From: Methylobacterium tardum
GTDB taxonomy: Bacteria > Pseudomonadota > Alphaproteobacteria > Rhizobiales > Beijerinckiaceae
Length of the DNA stretch: 64,000 bases
Reading direction: 5' to 3'
Assembly (NCBI RefSeq): GCF_023546765.1
Contig: NZ_CP097484.1
Coordinates: forward strand, 5,318,501 to 5,382,500
The notes beneath the pieces were generated by a model. That model did not search any database. It had not been told where the DNA came from and saw only the letters and a list, made by a program, of their open reading frames with translations. Shown piece by piece: positions 37,844 to 46,291 of this stretch; within the stretch, counting starts at the first letter, position 1, and each line of letters begins with the position of its first letter. Both the position numbers and the translations under genes were made by a program.

Positions 37844-38188
37844 ATGACGACCTTCGACCTGAAAGGCGGTCGCGGGCTCCGGTCCCGGCTCCGGCGCAGC
37901 CGGCGCGGATGGCCGGCGCGGACCACCGACGGAGCCGTGCTGGGCAGATGGATCGCGTCGGCCGCGCTGTGCCTCGCTCTGGCCGCGCCCTGCCCGGCGC
38001 CGGCCCTGCCCTGGGTTCTGGCCGGCCTGCTGAGCCTGTCGGGCTTCGTCTGGCTCGGTCTGGCGATCACGCAGGCGGGGCCGCCGGCCGACGCCCCGCA
38101 CCTGACCGCCTGGGACGCCGCGCTGCTCGCGTTCGCGGCCAGCTTCGGCGTGCAATCGGCGGCGCGCCTCGGCCTCTTCGGCGGCTGA
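37844..38188 (+). CDS. Small membrane protein of the Hsp20 cluster
   Basis: 114 residues. Basic N-terminus (LRSRLRRSRRGWPARTT) followed by membrane segments (WIASAALCLALAAPCP, LPWVLAGLLSLSGFVWLGLAI, and a third near the C-terminus, AALLAFAASFGVQS). It follows the previous gene by 18 bases and precedes the NDUFS4-like gene by 24, so these three genes form an operon. Function unknown. Confidence 0.65.
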   Translation: MTTFDLKGGRGLRSRLRRSRRGWPARTTDGAVLGRWIASAALCLALAAPCPAPALPWVLAGLLSLSGFVWLGLAITQAGPPADAPHLTAWDAALLAFAASFGVQSAARLGLFGG

Positions 38189-38212
38189 GCGCGCCGAGAC
38201 AGGGAGGCAACC

Positions 38213-38956
38213 ATGCAGGATCGGACCATCGGACTAGGACACAACAACCCGCCCGCCGCATTGGACGCGCCGTGGCTCGCCGGCCGGCGGGCTCTGATCC
38301 GCCGCCGCGGGCGCTCCGTCGAGACCTCGGGCCGCGCCCGGGCCGACACCTGGGAGCTCACCTTCGAGCGGCAGACGCCTCCGGAGATCGAGCCGCTGAT
38401 GGGCTGGACCGGCGGGACCGACACGCTCGCCACGGAGGTGGTGCTGGCCTTCCCGACGCGGGCGCAGGCTTTGGCCTATGCCGAGCGCCAGGGCCTCGCC
38501 TACAGCGCCGGGCCCGAGCCGGCGGAGACGGCGCGGGCGAAAACGCTGCGGGTCTGGCGCGCGAACCGGCGCCCGGCATCGGCGCACCCTCAGGGCCGCG
38601 CGACGGCGCGGGACCGGCGCGCCGGTGCGCCGAACTCGGTCAGCCTGCCCGACCTGGAGCGGGCCCTGGTCAACCCGGCGGCGGTGTTCGACACGCCGGC
38701 CGCCGTGCGCGACCATCCCCGGCTGCTGCGCCCGTGCAAGCGGGAGATCCTGCGGCGCTGGGCCTGGGACGAGTACCTGAAGGAGGTGGCCGCCGCCGAG
38801 GGTATGGCCGAGGGCGAGCCGTCGCGGCTCGGCGACGTGACGGCGGCGCTCCTGGCGCTCGGAGAGACCTGGCGCCCGGATCCCGCCGCGCCCGCCGCCG
38901 CGCTGCCGGCAGCGCGTGAGACGGACACGGAGGATCGGATCCGCGCGGCCGCTTGA
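38213..38956 (+). CDS. NDUFS4-like (ETC complex I subunit) domain fused to a small stress-cluster domain
   Basis: 247 residues. About residues 25-95 match the NDUFS4/complex I 18 kDa type domain: RRRGRSVETSGRARADTWEL, PLMGWTGGTDTLATEV, and TRAQALAYAERQGLAY. In mitochondria and alphaproteobacteria this domain is a peripheral complex I subunit. The C-terminal part (about 145-200) has NPAAVFDTPAAVRDHPRLL and CKREILRRWAWDE, the same pattern as the small protein at 37412. It is unusual to see the two joined. It may not be part of complex I; no nuo gene is near. Confidence 0.7.
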   Translation: MQDRTIGLGHNNPPAALDAPWLAGRRALIRRRGRSVETSGRARADTWELTFERQTPPEIEPLMGWTGGTDTLATEVVLAFPTRAQALAYAERQGLAYSAGPEPAETARAKTLRVWRANRRPASAHPQGRATARDRRAGAPNSVSLPDLERALVNPAAVFDTPAAVRDHPRLLRPCKREILRRWAWDEYLKEVAAAEGMAEGEPSRLGDVTAALLALGETWRPDPAAPAAALPAARETDTEDRIRAAA

Positions 38957-38972
38957 GCGGGCGCCCGCCGCC

Positions 38973-40013
38973 TCACGCCACCGAGAACCGGAACTCCGTG
39001 CGCGCCACGAAGGTCTCGCCCGGTCGCAGCACCGCCGACGGAAACGCCGGCTGGTTCGGGGCGTCGGGAAAGCCCTGGGTCTCGAAGCAGACCCCGTCGC
39101 CGGAGCGGTAGATCCGGCCCGACGGCCCGATCAGCGTGCCGTCGAGATTGTTGCCGCTGTAGAGCTGCAGGGCGGGTTGCGTGGTCCAGACGTCGAGGCG
39201 GCGCCCGCTCTCCGGATCGGTGCATCGGGCCGCCGGTCGCAGCGTCCCGGCGGGACCGCGCAGCACGAAGGTGTGGTCGTACCCCTTGGCGATGGCGAGC
39301 TGCGAGTCGCCGGCCCGGATGCGGGCCTCCAGCGGGTGCGGCGTGCGGAAGTCGAACGGGGTGCCGGCGACCGGCCGGAGCGCGCCGGTGGGGATCTGGG
39401 TCGCGTCCGTCGGGGTGAAGGCGTCGGCTTCGAGCTGCACGACGTGGCCGAGAACGCTCCCCGTTCCCTCCCCCGCGAGGTTGAAGTAGCTGTGGTTGGT
39501 GAGGTTCAGGACCGTGGGCCGGTCGGTCGTGGCCGCGTAATCCATGCGCAGCACGCCGTCCGCGGGCAGGCTGTAGCGCACGCGGACGTCGAGGTTGCCC
39601 GGAAACCCCTCTTCGCCGTCCGGAGAGCGGCGGGCCAGGGCGAGGCTCGTGGCCTCGGCGCCCTCGACCCGCCACAGGCGCTTGCCGAAGTTCCGCGGGC
39701 CGCCGTGCAGCGTGTTGGGGCCCTCGTTCACCGGTAGCCGATAGGTGTGCCCGTCGAGGCTGAAGCGCCCGCCCGCGATGCGGTTGGCGTAGCGCCCGAT
39801 CACCGCGCCGAAGCTCGGGCTCACGGTCTCGTAGCCCCTCAGGGTGTCGAGGCCGAGGACGACGTTGGCCGAATGTCCGGCGCGGTCGGGCACCCCGATC
39901 CGCGTGATGATGGCGCCGAATTCGATGATGTCGACGCGCAGGCTGCCGCGGCTCAGGCTGTGGCGGCCGACCGCCTGCCCGTCCGCCGTCGTGCCGAACG
40001 GTTCGACCGGCAT
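38973..40013 (-). CDS. galM: Aldose 1-epimerase (galactose mutarotase)
   Basis: 346 residues from ATG 40013. The enzyme interconverts alpha and beta anomers of aldoses. Motifs: NRIAGGRFSLDG near the N-terminus, the NEGPNTLHGG loop, NLTNHSYFNLAG (catalytic His) and the late FCETQ-like region (VCFETQGFPDAPNQ) with the catalytic Glu. It starts 4 bases after the stop of the next gene (40018), so it is in an operon with it. Confidence 0.92.
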   Translation of the reverse strand: MPVEPFGTTADGQAVGRHSLSRGSLRVDIIEFGAIITRIGVPDRAGHSANVVLGLDTLRGYETVSPSFGAVIGRYANRIAGGRFSLDGHTYRLPVNEGPNTLHGGPRNFGKRLWRVEGAEATSLALARRSPDGEEGFPGNLDVRVRYSLPADGVLRMDYAATTDRPTVLNLTNHSYFNLAGEGTGSVLGHVVQLEADAFTPTDATQIPTGALRPVAGTPFDFRTPHPLEARIRAGDSQLAIAKGYDHTFVLRGPAGTLRPAARCTDPESGRRLDVWTTQPALQLYSGNNLDGTLIGPSGRIYRSGDGVCFETQGFPDAPNQPAFPSAVLRPGETFVARTEFRFSVA

Positions 40014-40017
40014 CCGG

Positions 40018-41295
40018 CTAGCGCTTCCAGACGCCGAGCCGCTCGCTCCGGGCATGGTCCTCGGCCGCGACCAGCTCGGGGCTCGCCTCCGGGGAGGCGC
40101 GGCCGCCGCCGTTGAACAGCACCACCTCGGAGAGGTCGCGCCCGTCCACGAGGCAGTTCATGGTCTCGCTGCCCGGCGCGGGCTGGCAGGTCACCGTCCG
40201 GCCGCCGATGTAGCGGGCCAGCTCGTCCGCCTGGCCGCCCCGCACCCACTCGACGCCGAACAGATGGACGACCTTGCCGCCGACCTTGAGGGTGGCGGTA
40301 TCGATCACCTGGACCGACCCGGTCACCGCGTTGGGCGATGGCGGCGGGGTATCGGGCTCGGGATCGCCGCCGGTCTCGGGGGGCGGGGTCACCGTGTCGG
40401 GAACGGGGGCGGCCGGGGGCGCGGCCCGGGAGGCGCCGCTCGGCGTGCCGGTCGGGGCGGGGGTCGAGGACGCGGTCGGCTCGGTCGCGGCGGTCCGGGC
40501 CGTCTCGGGCGGACGGCTCTCCAGGACGAGCCCGGCCGCGACGACCGCCACCAGGGCGGCCGCGCTCGCGCCCGCGAGCCAGCGGCGCTGCCGACGGGCG
40601 CCGTCGTCCAGATCGTTCCGGCCGAAACGCAACCGGTCGCGCAGCCGCTCGACGCCGTCGCGCACCGTCTCGCCGAAGCGGCCGGCCCCGGCATTCCAGG
40701 CCGCCACCGGGTCCGATCCGGGAGCCGCGGCCGCGGCATGCCCCTCGGGCTCGTCGGCGGGGCGGCCCAACCGGCCGCGCAGGCTTGTCCGCAGAGTCGC
40801 GAACCGGCCGGCGGCGTTCTGCGCCAGCGCCCGGCCCTGCACGGAGGAGCGTTCGGCCAGCGAGCGGGCGCGCTCCGACTGGGTCTCGACGAAGCGCGCC
40901 GTCGCCGCCTTCATCTCGTAGGCGCCGCTGAGCAGCGGCGAATCCCGGGATTCCTCGACCGGGGCCGCCTCCGGCTCGGGCTCGGGCGGCAGGAACAGGG
41001 CCGGATGCCGCTCCTGCAGCTCCGCGACGAGATCGGCCAGCGTCATCGGCTCGGACGTGTCGCCGCGCAGGCGAACGGCGCCGTGCCGGTCCAGCACGCG
41101 CAGGCCGTTCCCGGCCGCGTCGGGCACGGTCGCGGCTTCCGCCAGGAGTTCGAGGGTCCGCACGGCCACCGGGCGCGGGCGCGCGCGGGCGATCTCGGCC
41201 CGGATCGCCGCGCGGAGGGCGGTGCGACCGGGATCGTCGAGCGCCGGACGCGCCGGCCCCACTTCCTGCTTCGCCACCACCGTTGAAGACGTCAT
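40018..41295 (-). CDS. Membrane-anchored protein with a degenerate nuclease-fold (SNase-like) C-terminus
   Basis: 425 residues. The N-terminal 235 residues are disordered or helical and the only membrane segment is at about residues 240-260 (WLAGASAAALVAVVAAGLVL), after which comes a Pro/Thr-rich linker and a C-terminal domain of about 95 residues resembling staphylococcal nuclease: VQVIDTATLKVGGKVVHLFGV, then LVDGRDLSEVVLF and ERLGVWK. The usual catalytic residues are missing (DGDT reads DTAT, the D-A-P-E motif reads EWVR), so it is probably not a nuclease. It is upstream of galM in an operon. Function unknown. Confidence 0.65.
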   Translation of the reverse strand: MTSSTVVAKQEVGPARPALDDPGRTALRAAIRAEIARARPRPVAVRTLELLAEAATVPDAAGNGLRVLDRHGAVRLRGDTSEPMTLADLVAELQERHPALFLPPEPEPEAAPVEESRDSPLLSGAYEMKAATARFVETQSERARSLAERSSVQGRALAQNAAGRFATLRTSLRGRLGRPADEPEGHAAAAAPGSDPVAAWNAGAGRFGETVRDGVERLRDRLRFGRNDLDDGARRQRRWLAGASAAALVAVVAAGLVLESRPPETARTAATEPTASSTPAPTGTPSGASRAAPPAAPVPDTVTPPPETGGDPEPDTPPPSPNAVTGSVQVIDTATLKVGGKVVHLFGVEWVRGGQADELARYIGGRTVTCQPAPGSETMNCLVDGRDLSEVVLFNGGGRASPEASPELVAAEDHARSERLGVWKR

Positions 41296-41359
41296 ACACC
41301 CGATCCCGGCATCACCACGCGCCGCCCGCGACGGCGCCGCGGGCCGCCACGCGAGGCTC

Positions 41360-42259
41360 TTACGCCTTGCCGGGCGAGGGAGCCAGGGTGCCGGCCTGGA
41401 TGCTCCGACGCAGGACGCGCCCGGTCTCGCCCAGGATGTAAGGCCGCGTGCCCGCGAAGCCCACCTCCAGGATCAGCTCGGCCTCGCCGCTGGAGACCGC
41501 ACCGCGGCCGGGATTGGCCGTGCGGAAATCGGCGAGCGCGCGGATCGTGCAGGTCTCGGCATCGCAGGCGGCGTGCATCGCCCGCGGCTCGTAGCGCCGC
41601 TCGGGCCAGCGCTGGACGAAGCTGCGCTTCTCGGCGACGAGGCCGGCCGTCGTGATCGGCCGTCCGTAGAAGCGCACGCGCGTCGCGTAATACCGGGTCG
41701 CGGCCCCCACCATGGTGTCGCCAGAGGCCGAGACGGTGTCGAGGTAGCTGGCGGTCAGGGCCCGGGCCGCGGCCGCGCGCTCGGCCGAGGCGGGTGCGGA
41801 GACCGGGGCGAAGGCCGCCGGCGTCGCGGCGAGGCGGTGCGGCTGATGCGCGGGGCGGCGCAGCGCCTCGCGGACCGGCGGACGCTCCAGGGCGGCGGCC
41901 CGCTTCGGGCTCGGCGCCCGCGTTCCGGCGGCCTTCGGCAAGGCGTCCTCGGCGGGCTCCGGCCTGGCGGCCTGACGGACGGGCTCCGCGTCGCGCGTGC
42001 CGGCAGGCCGGCTTTTCGCCTGCTGGGCGGCCTGCTGCTCCGCGGGCTTGTCCGCCGGAACGGTCCTGGCCTGATCCGCCGCCCTGAGGGATTCCTTCGC
42101 GGCCCCCGCGGCCGGCGTGGCGGCCCGCGGCGGCGGATCCACCCAGGCCGACCGGGCATCCGCCCCCTGCTGCTGAGCCGACGCGGCGCCCGTGAAGGCC
42201 AGAGGCAGGAGCAGGCCGAGCACGAGGGTTTGGGGTCGAGCGGGACGGGTGGCGGACAT
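41360..42259 (-). CDS. Secreted protein of unknown function
   Basis: 299 residues from ATG 42259. Signal peptide (LVLGLLLPLAFTGAASAQ), then a low-complexity Ala/Pro/Arg region of about 110 residues, then a folded C-terminal domain (about 160-285) with YYATRVRFYGRPITTAGLV and RWPERRYEPR, and with two cysteines close together (HAACDAETCTIR), suggesting a disulfide. The domain is reminiscent of NTF2-like folds, but this is only an impression. It is probably periplasmic. Confidence 0.6.
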   Translation of the reverse strand: MSATRPARPQTLVLGLLLPLAFTGAASAQQQGADARSAWVDPPPRAATPAAGAAKESLRAADQARTVPADKPAEQQAAQQAKSRPAGTRDAEPVRQAARPEPAEDALPKAAGTRAPSPKRAAALERPPVREALRRPAHQPHRLAATPAAFAPVSAPASAERAAAARALTASYLDTVSASGDTMVGAATRYYATRVRFYGRPITTAGLVAEKRSFVQRWPERRYEPRAMHAACDAETCTIRALADFRTANPGRGAVSSGEAELILEVGFAGTRPYILGETGRVLRRSIQAGTLAPSPGKA

Positions 42260-42551
42260 CGGTGCCTTCCTGGCGGCCGGAGCGATCAATGGGGAGAATG
42301 CGCCCGCCCGTCGAAGGGGTTCCACGATCGTTTCGGGCGCACCCCCATCCTGACGTACGGGACGGCGGCGACCAGCCCTGGATTGCGGGGATGATGGGGT
42401 TGCGTTCGTGCGTTTGGGTACCAAGTCGGGGACAGTCTTGGCCTTCGGCCATTCCCAGGCTCCCATACCGCCCGCCTCCGCCGCGCATCGAGGATCCCTT
42501 GGCCCGTCCCGAGACCGCTTCGCCCCCAGGCCCGCATCCCGGGAACGCCCG

Positions 42552-43505
42552 ATGAGCATCAACCCGCGCCGGGCCCTGCTGCTCTGCAACGCCAAGGCCC
42601 GCAACGGCGCCCTCGATCTGGACGAGGTCCGGGGGATCCTGCGCGCGGGCGGCATCGAGCCGGAGGAACCGCCGCCGGAGGCCGATTGCCGCGACGTGAT
42701 CCGCGACCGGGCCGGCGCGGTCGACATGGTGATCCTGGGCGGCGGCGACGGCACCATGAACTACGCCGCGCCGGCCCTGGTGGAGAGCGGCCTGCCGCTC
42801 GCGATCCTGCCGCTCGGCACGGCGAACGACCTCGCCCGGTCCCTGAACCTGCCGCTCGACCCCCTCGCGGCGGCCCGCTTCATCCCGACCGCCGAGGCGC
42901 GCCCGGTGGATCTCGGCTGGGTCAACGGCCACTATTATTTCAACGTGGCCAGCGTCGGCTTCTCGGCCGAGCTCGCCGGCGAGCTCACGGCGGAATCGAA
43001 GAAGACCTGGGGCGTGCTGGGCTACGCGGTCGCGGCCATCCGCGTGCTGCGCCGGGTCCGGCCCTTCACGGTGACGATCGAGCATGACGGCGTCGCCGAG
43101 AAGGTCACCACCATCCAGGTCTCGGTGGGCAACGGCCGGCACTACGGCGGCGGCATGACCGTGGCGGAGAGTGCCGCGGTCGGCGACGGCAAGCTGGATT
43201 TCTACAGCCTGGAGATCAACCACTGGTGGCGGCTCCTCGCGCTGCTGCCGGCCCTGCGCCGGGGCACGCAGGGGCGCGCGGCCGACGTGCGGGCCTTCCA
43301 CGCGCAGGAGATCCGGCTCTCGACCCGCAAGCCCCGGCCGGTGAACACCGACGGCGAGCTGACCACCCACACGCCCGCCCATTTCAAGGTCTTCCCGAAG
43401 ATCCTGCGGGTCTTCGCCCCCGAGCCGGTGCGCGGTCCCGCCACCTTCGACCTCGCCACCCTCGGCAAAAGCCTGTTCCCGACCAGCGAGGCTCCCCGCC
43501 TGTGA
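42552..43505 (+). CDS. Diacylglycerol/lipid kinase family protein (YegS type)
   Basis: 317 residues from ATG 42552. The kinase catalytic domain motif [10 protein letters not shown] (nucleotide-binding glycine loop) and [12 protein letters not shown] are clear, followed by the beta-sandwich domain ([18 protein letters not shown]). Lipid kinases of this family phosphorylate diacylglycerol or phosphatidylglycerol-type lipids. The stop overlaps the GTG start of the next gene (terC), so they are translationally coupled. Confidence 0.88.
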   Translation: MSINPRRALLLCNAKARNGALDLDEVRGILRAGGIEPEEPPPEADCRDVIRDRAGAVDMVILGGGDGTMNYAAPALVESGLPLAILPLGTANDLARSLNLPLDPLAAARFIPTAEARPVDLGWVNGHYYFNVASVGFSAELAGELTAESKKTWGVLGYAVAAIRVLRRVRPFTVTIEHDGVAEKVTTIQVSVGNGRHYGGGMTVAESAAVGDGKLDFYSLEINHWWRLLALLPALRRGTQGRAADVRAFHAQEIRLSTRKPRPVNTDGELTTHTPAHFKVFPKILRVFAPEPVRGPATFDLATLGKSLFPTSEAPRL

Positions 43506-44272
43506 CCGACCTGATCCAGCTCGCCAGCCAGCCCGCCGTCTGGGCCGCCCTCGCCACGCTGGTGGTGATGGAGGTGGTGCTCGGCGTCGACAACCTGATC
43601 TTCATCTCGATCCTGACCAACAAGCTGCCGGCCGATCAGCAGACCCGGGCCCGGCGCATCGGGATCGGGCTCGCCCTGGTCCTGCGGCTGGGGCTGCTCG
43701 GCACCGTGGCGTTCATCGTCCACCTGACCGAGCCGGTCTTCTCGGTGTTCGGCCAAGCCTTCTCGTGGCGCGACCTGATCCTGATTGGCGGCGGCCTGTT
43801 CCTGCTCTGGAAGGCCACCAAGGAGATCCACCACACGGTGGATCCGGAGCCCAAGGCGGACGGGGCGGCCGGCGGCAGCCTCGGCTTCGGCGCGGCGATC
43901 GGCCAGATCCTGCTCCTCGACCTCGTCTTCTCGATCGACTCGATCATCACCGCGGTGGGCATGACCGAGCACGTGCCGGTGATGATGATCGCCGTGGTGA
44001 TCGCCGTGGTGGTGATGCTGGTCGCCGCCGAGCCGCTCTCGGCCTTCATCGCCCGCAACCCCACCGTGGTGATGCTGGCGCTCGGCTTCCTGATCATGAT
44101 CGGCATGACGCTGATTGCCGAAGGGTTCGGCGCGCACGTGCCGAAGGGCTACATCTACACCGCCATGGCGTTCTCGGCGGGCGTGGAGGGCCTCAACATG
44201 CTGGCCCGTCGGCGACGGCGGTCCGCGCAGGGCGAGGCGCGGGTGCCCGCCGGGCAGACCCGGCGCGCCTGA
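43502..44272 (+). CDS. TerC family membrane protein
   Basis: 256 residues with about seven membrane segments. TerC hallmark motifs are [14 protein letters not shown] and [17 protein letters not shown], which carry conserved acidic residues used for metal binding. TerC proteins are linked to tellurite resistance and to manganese export that loads exported metalloenzymes. The GTG start overlaps the lipid kinase stop by 4 bases; the next gene begins 11 bases after the stop. Metal handling is inferred from the family. Confidence 0.9.
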   Translation: MTDLIQLASQPAVWAALATLVVMEVVLGVDNLIFISILTNKLPADQQTRARRIGIGLALVLRLGLLGTVAFIVHLTEPVFSVFGQAFSWRDLILIGGGLFLLWKATKEIHHTVDPEPKADGAAGGSLGFGAAIGQILLLDLVFSIDSIITAVGMTEHVPVMMIAVVIAVVVMLVAAEPLSAFIARNPTVVMLALGFLIMIGMTLIAEGFGAHVPKGYIYTAMAFSAGVEGLNMLARRRRRSAQGEARVPAGQTRRA

Positions 44273-44283
44273 GGCCGCGACCG

Positions 44284-45090
44284 ATGCTCATGCGGCGGCG
44301 CGCGGCCCTCGGCCTGCTCCTGCTTCCCGCCCTCGTCCAGCCGGCCCTCGCCCAAGCGGAGACCCGACAGATGGTGCCGGACGCGGCCGTGCGGCACGAC
44401 CTCGCCCCCACCGGCACGCTCCGGGCGGCGATCAATCTCGGCAATCCGGTCCTCGCGCAGGCGGGCATGGACGGGCCCACCGGGGTGTCGGTGGATCTCG
44501 CCCGGGCTCTGGCGGCCCGGCTCGGCGTGCCGGTGGCGTTCGTGGCCTATCCTGGGGCGGGCGCGGTCTCCGGCTCGGCGGGAACGGGCGCCTGGGACAT
44601 CTGCTTCCTGGCGATCGATCCGAAGCGGGCCGAGGGCATCGCCTTCACGGAGCCCTACGTGCGGATCGCCGGCCGCTACCTCGTGCCGGCCGGCTCGGCG
44701 ATCCGGAGCGCGGAGGAGGTCGACCGCGACGGCGTGCGCGTCTCGGTGGGCCGCGGCAGCGCCTACGACCTGTTCCTGACCCGCGCCCTGAGGCACGCAA
44801 CCCTGGTGCGGGCGCCGACCTCGGCCGAGGCGGTGACGGCGTTCGCGCGCGACGGTCTCGAGGTCGCGGCCGGCGTGGATCAGCCGCTCGCCGCCTACGC
44901 GGCGTCGCATCCGGAGGTGCGGCTGCTGCCGGGGCACTTCATGGCGATCCCGCAGGCGATGGGCTTGCCGGTGGGACGCGCGGCGGGGGCGGCCTATCTG
45001 GCGGATTTCATCGCGCAGGCGAAGCGCGACGGGCTGGTGCGGCGCGGCCTGGAGGCCAGCGGGCAGGATCCGGATCTGGCGGCGCCCTGA
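44284..45090 (+). CDS. Periplasmic solute-binding protein (amino-acid type)
   Basis: 268 residues. Signal peptide (RAALGLLLLPALVQPALAQ). The type II periplasmic-binding fold shows TGTLRAAINLGNPVLAQ, TGVSVDLARALAARLGVPV, ITEPYV-like FTEPYVRIAGRYLV, and GVRVSVGRGSAYDLFL. No ABC permease or ATPase genes are next to it, so it may be an orphan receptor or feed a distant transporter. It ends the lipid kinase-terC operon. Confidence 0.85.
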   Translation: MLMRRRAALGLLLLPALVQPALAQAETRQMVPDAAVRHDLAPTGTLRAAINLGNPVLAQAGMDGPTGVSVDLARALAARLGVPVAFVAYPGAGAVSGSAGTGAWDICFLAIDPKRAEGIAFTEPYVRIAGRYLVPAGSAIRSAEEVDRDGVRVSVGRGSAYDLFLTRALRHATLVRAPTSAEAVTAFARDGLEVAAGVDQPLAAYAASHPEVRLLPGHFMAIPQAMGLPVGRAAGAAYLADFIAQAKRDGLVRRGLEASGQDPDLAAP

Positions 45091-45108
45091 GGGGCGGGCC
45101 TCGCACGA

Positions 45109-45153
45109 GGGCTCCTTCGAGGCCTCCGCTACGCTCCGGCACCTCAGGATGCG
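45109..45153. repeat. Family A repeat, half copy
   Basis: Right arm only (GGGCTCCTTCGAGGCCTCCG and CGGCACCTCAGGATG). It lies between the solute-binding protein gene and the convergent aldo/keto reductase gene. Confidence 0.8.
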
Positions 45154-45189
45154 GATGCGGGTCGGATGGGGCTGCGCGATCCGGCCGCC

Positions 45190-46233
45190 TCAGCGCACGC
45201 CGGGCCGGCCCGATTCCGCGAGCTGCTGCGCCCGGACGCCCTGGCGCTCGAACATCCAGCCCGGATACTCGGTCGGCAGCGCGCTCACCGCGTCGAGGGC
45301 GTCGAGTTCCTCGCCGGTGAGGCTCAGTTCGGTCGCCGCGATGTTGTCGTCCAGCTGGTCGAGGCGCTTGGCCCCCACGATGACGCTGGTCACCGCCTTG
45401 CGGTGCAGGAGCCGTGCCAGCGCCACCTGGGCCACCGAGACGCCGCGGGCTTCCGCCACGGTGCGCATCGCGTCGATGCAGGCTTCGGCTCGCGGCCGGT
45501 CGACCGGCGGGAAATCGAAGCTCGCGCGCCGGCCCTCGCCGGAGCCGCCGGAATATTTGCCGCTGAGCAAGCCGCCGGCCAGCGGGCTCCAGACCAGGAG
45601 GCCGAGCCCCTCCGAGCGCAGCATCGGGACGATCTCCCGCTCCAGGTCGCGCCCCGCGATGGAATAGTAGGCCTGCAGGGTCTCGAAGCGGGCGAGCCCG
45701 GCCCGCGCGCTGATACCCAGCGCCTTCACGATCTGCCACGCCGCCCAGTTCGAGACGCCGACGTAGCGGACGTGGCCGTGCTGCACGAGGATGTCGAGCG
45801 CCCGCACCTGCTCCTCGATCGGGGTCGCCGGGTCGAAGCCGTGGATCTGGTAGAGGTCGATATGGTCGAGCTGGAGCCGCTTGAGGCTCGCCTTGCAGGC
45901 GTCGATCAGGTGCAGGCGCGAGGCGCCCTTGGCGTTGGCGCCCGGGCCGGTCGGACCGTAGCCCTTGGTGGCGACGACGACGCTGTCGCGCGGGATCTTG
46001 AGGTCGCGCAGGGCACGGCCGGTAATCTGCTCCGAGAGCCCTTCGGCATAGACGTCGGCGGTGTCGATGAAGTTGATCCCGGCCTCCAGCGCCCGCCCGA
46101 CGAGGCGCCCGGCCTCCGCCTGGTCGAGGGCGCCGATCTGGCGCCACATCCCGGCTCCGCCCCCGAAGGTCATGGTGCCGAGGCAGAGTTCCGAGACGAA
46201 CAGCCCCGTGTTGCCGAGCTTCTTCTGATACAT
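45190..46233 (-). CDS. Aldo/keto reductase
   Basis: 347 residues. The catalytic tetrad is visible: Asp and Tyr in FIDTADVYAEG, Lys in VVVATKGYG, and His in LYQIHGFD. The C-terminal NADPH-binding segment VIVGAKRLDQLDDN is typical of YhdN/YajO-type members. It reduces carbonyl substrates; no specific substrate can be told. It starts at ATG 46233 and is preceded by the MaoC gene 58 bases upstream on the same strand. Confidence 0.93.
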   Translation of the reverse strand: MYQKKLGNTGLFVSELCLGTMTFGGGAGMWRQIGALDQAEAGRLVGRALEAGINFIDTADVYAEGLSEQITGRALRDLKIPRDSVVVATKGYGPTGPGANAKGASRLHLIDACKASLKRLQLDHIDLYQIHGFDPATPIEEQVRALDILVQHGHVRYVGVSNWAAWQIVKALGISARAGLARFETLQAYYSIAGRDLEREIVPMLRSEGLGLLVWSPLAGGLLSGKYSGGSGEGRRASFDFPPVDRPRAEACIDAMRTVAEARGVSVAQVALARLLHRKAVTSVIVGAKRLDQLDDNIAATELSLTGEELDALDAVSALPTEYPGWMFERQGVRAQQLAESGRPGVR

Positions 46234-46291
46234 GCCTGCCTGATTCCGTCCGTTTCCCTGTCGACAACGCGCGGGGCGGCGGCCGGTGCGC

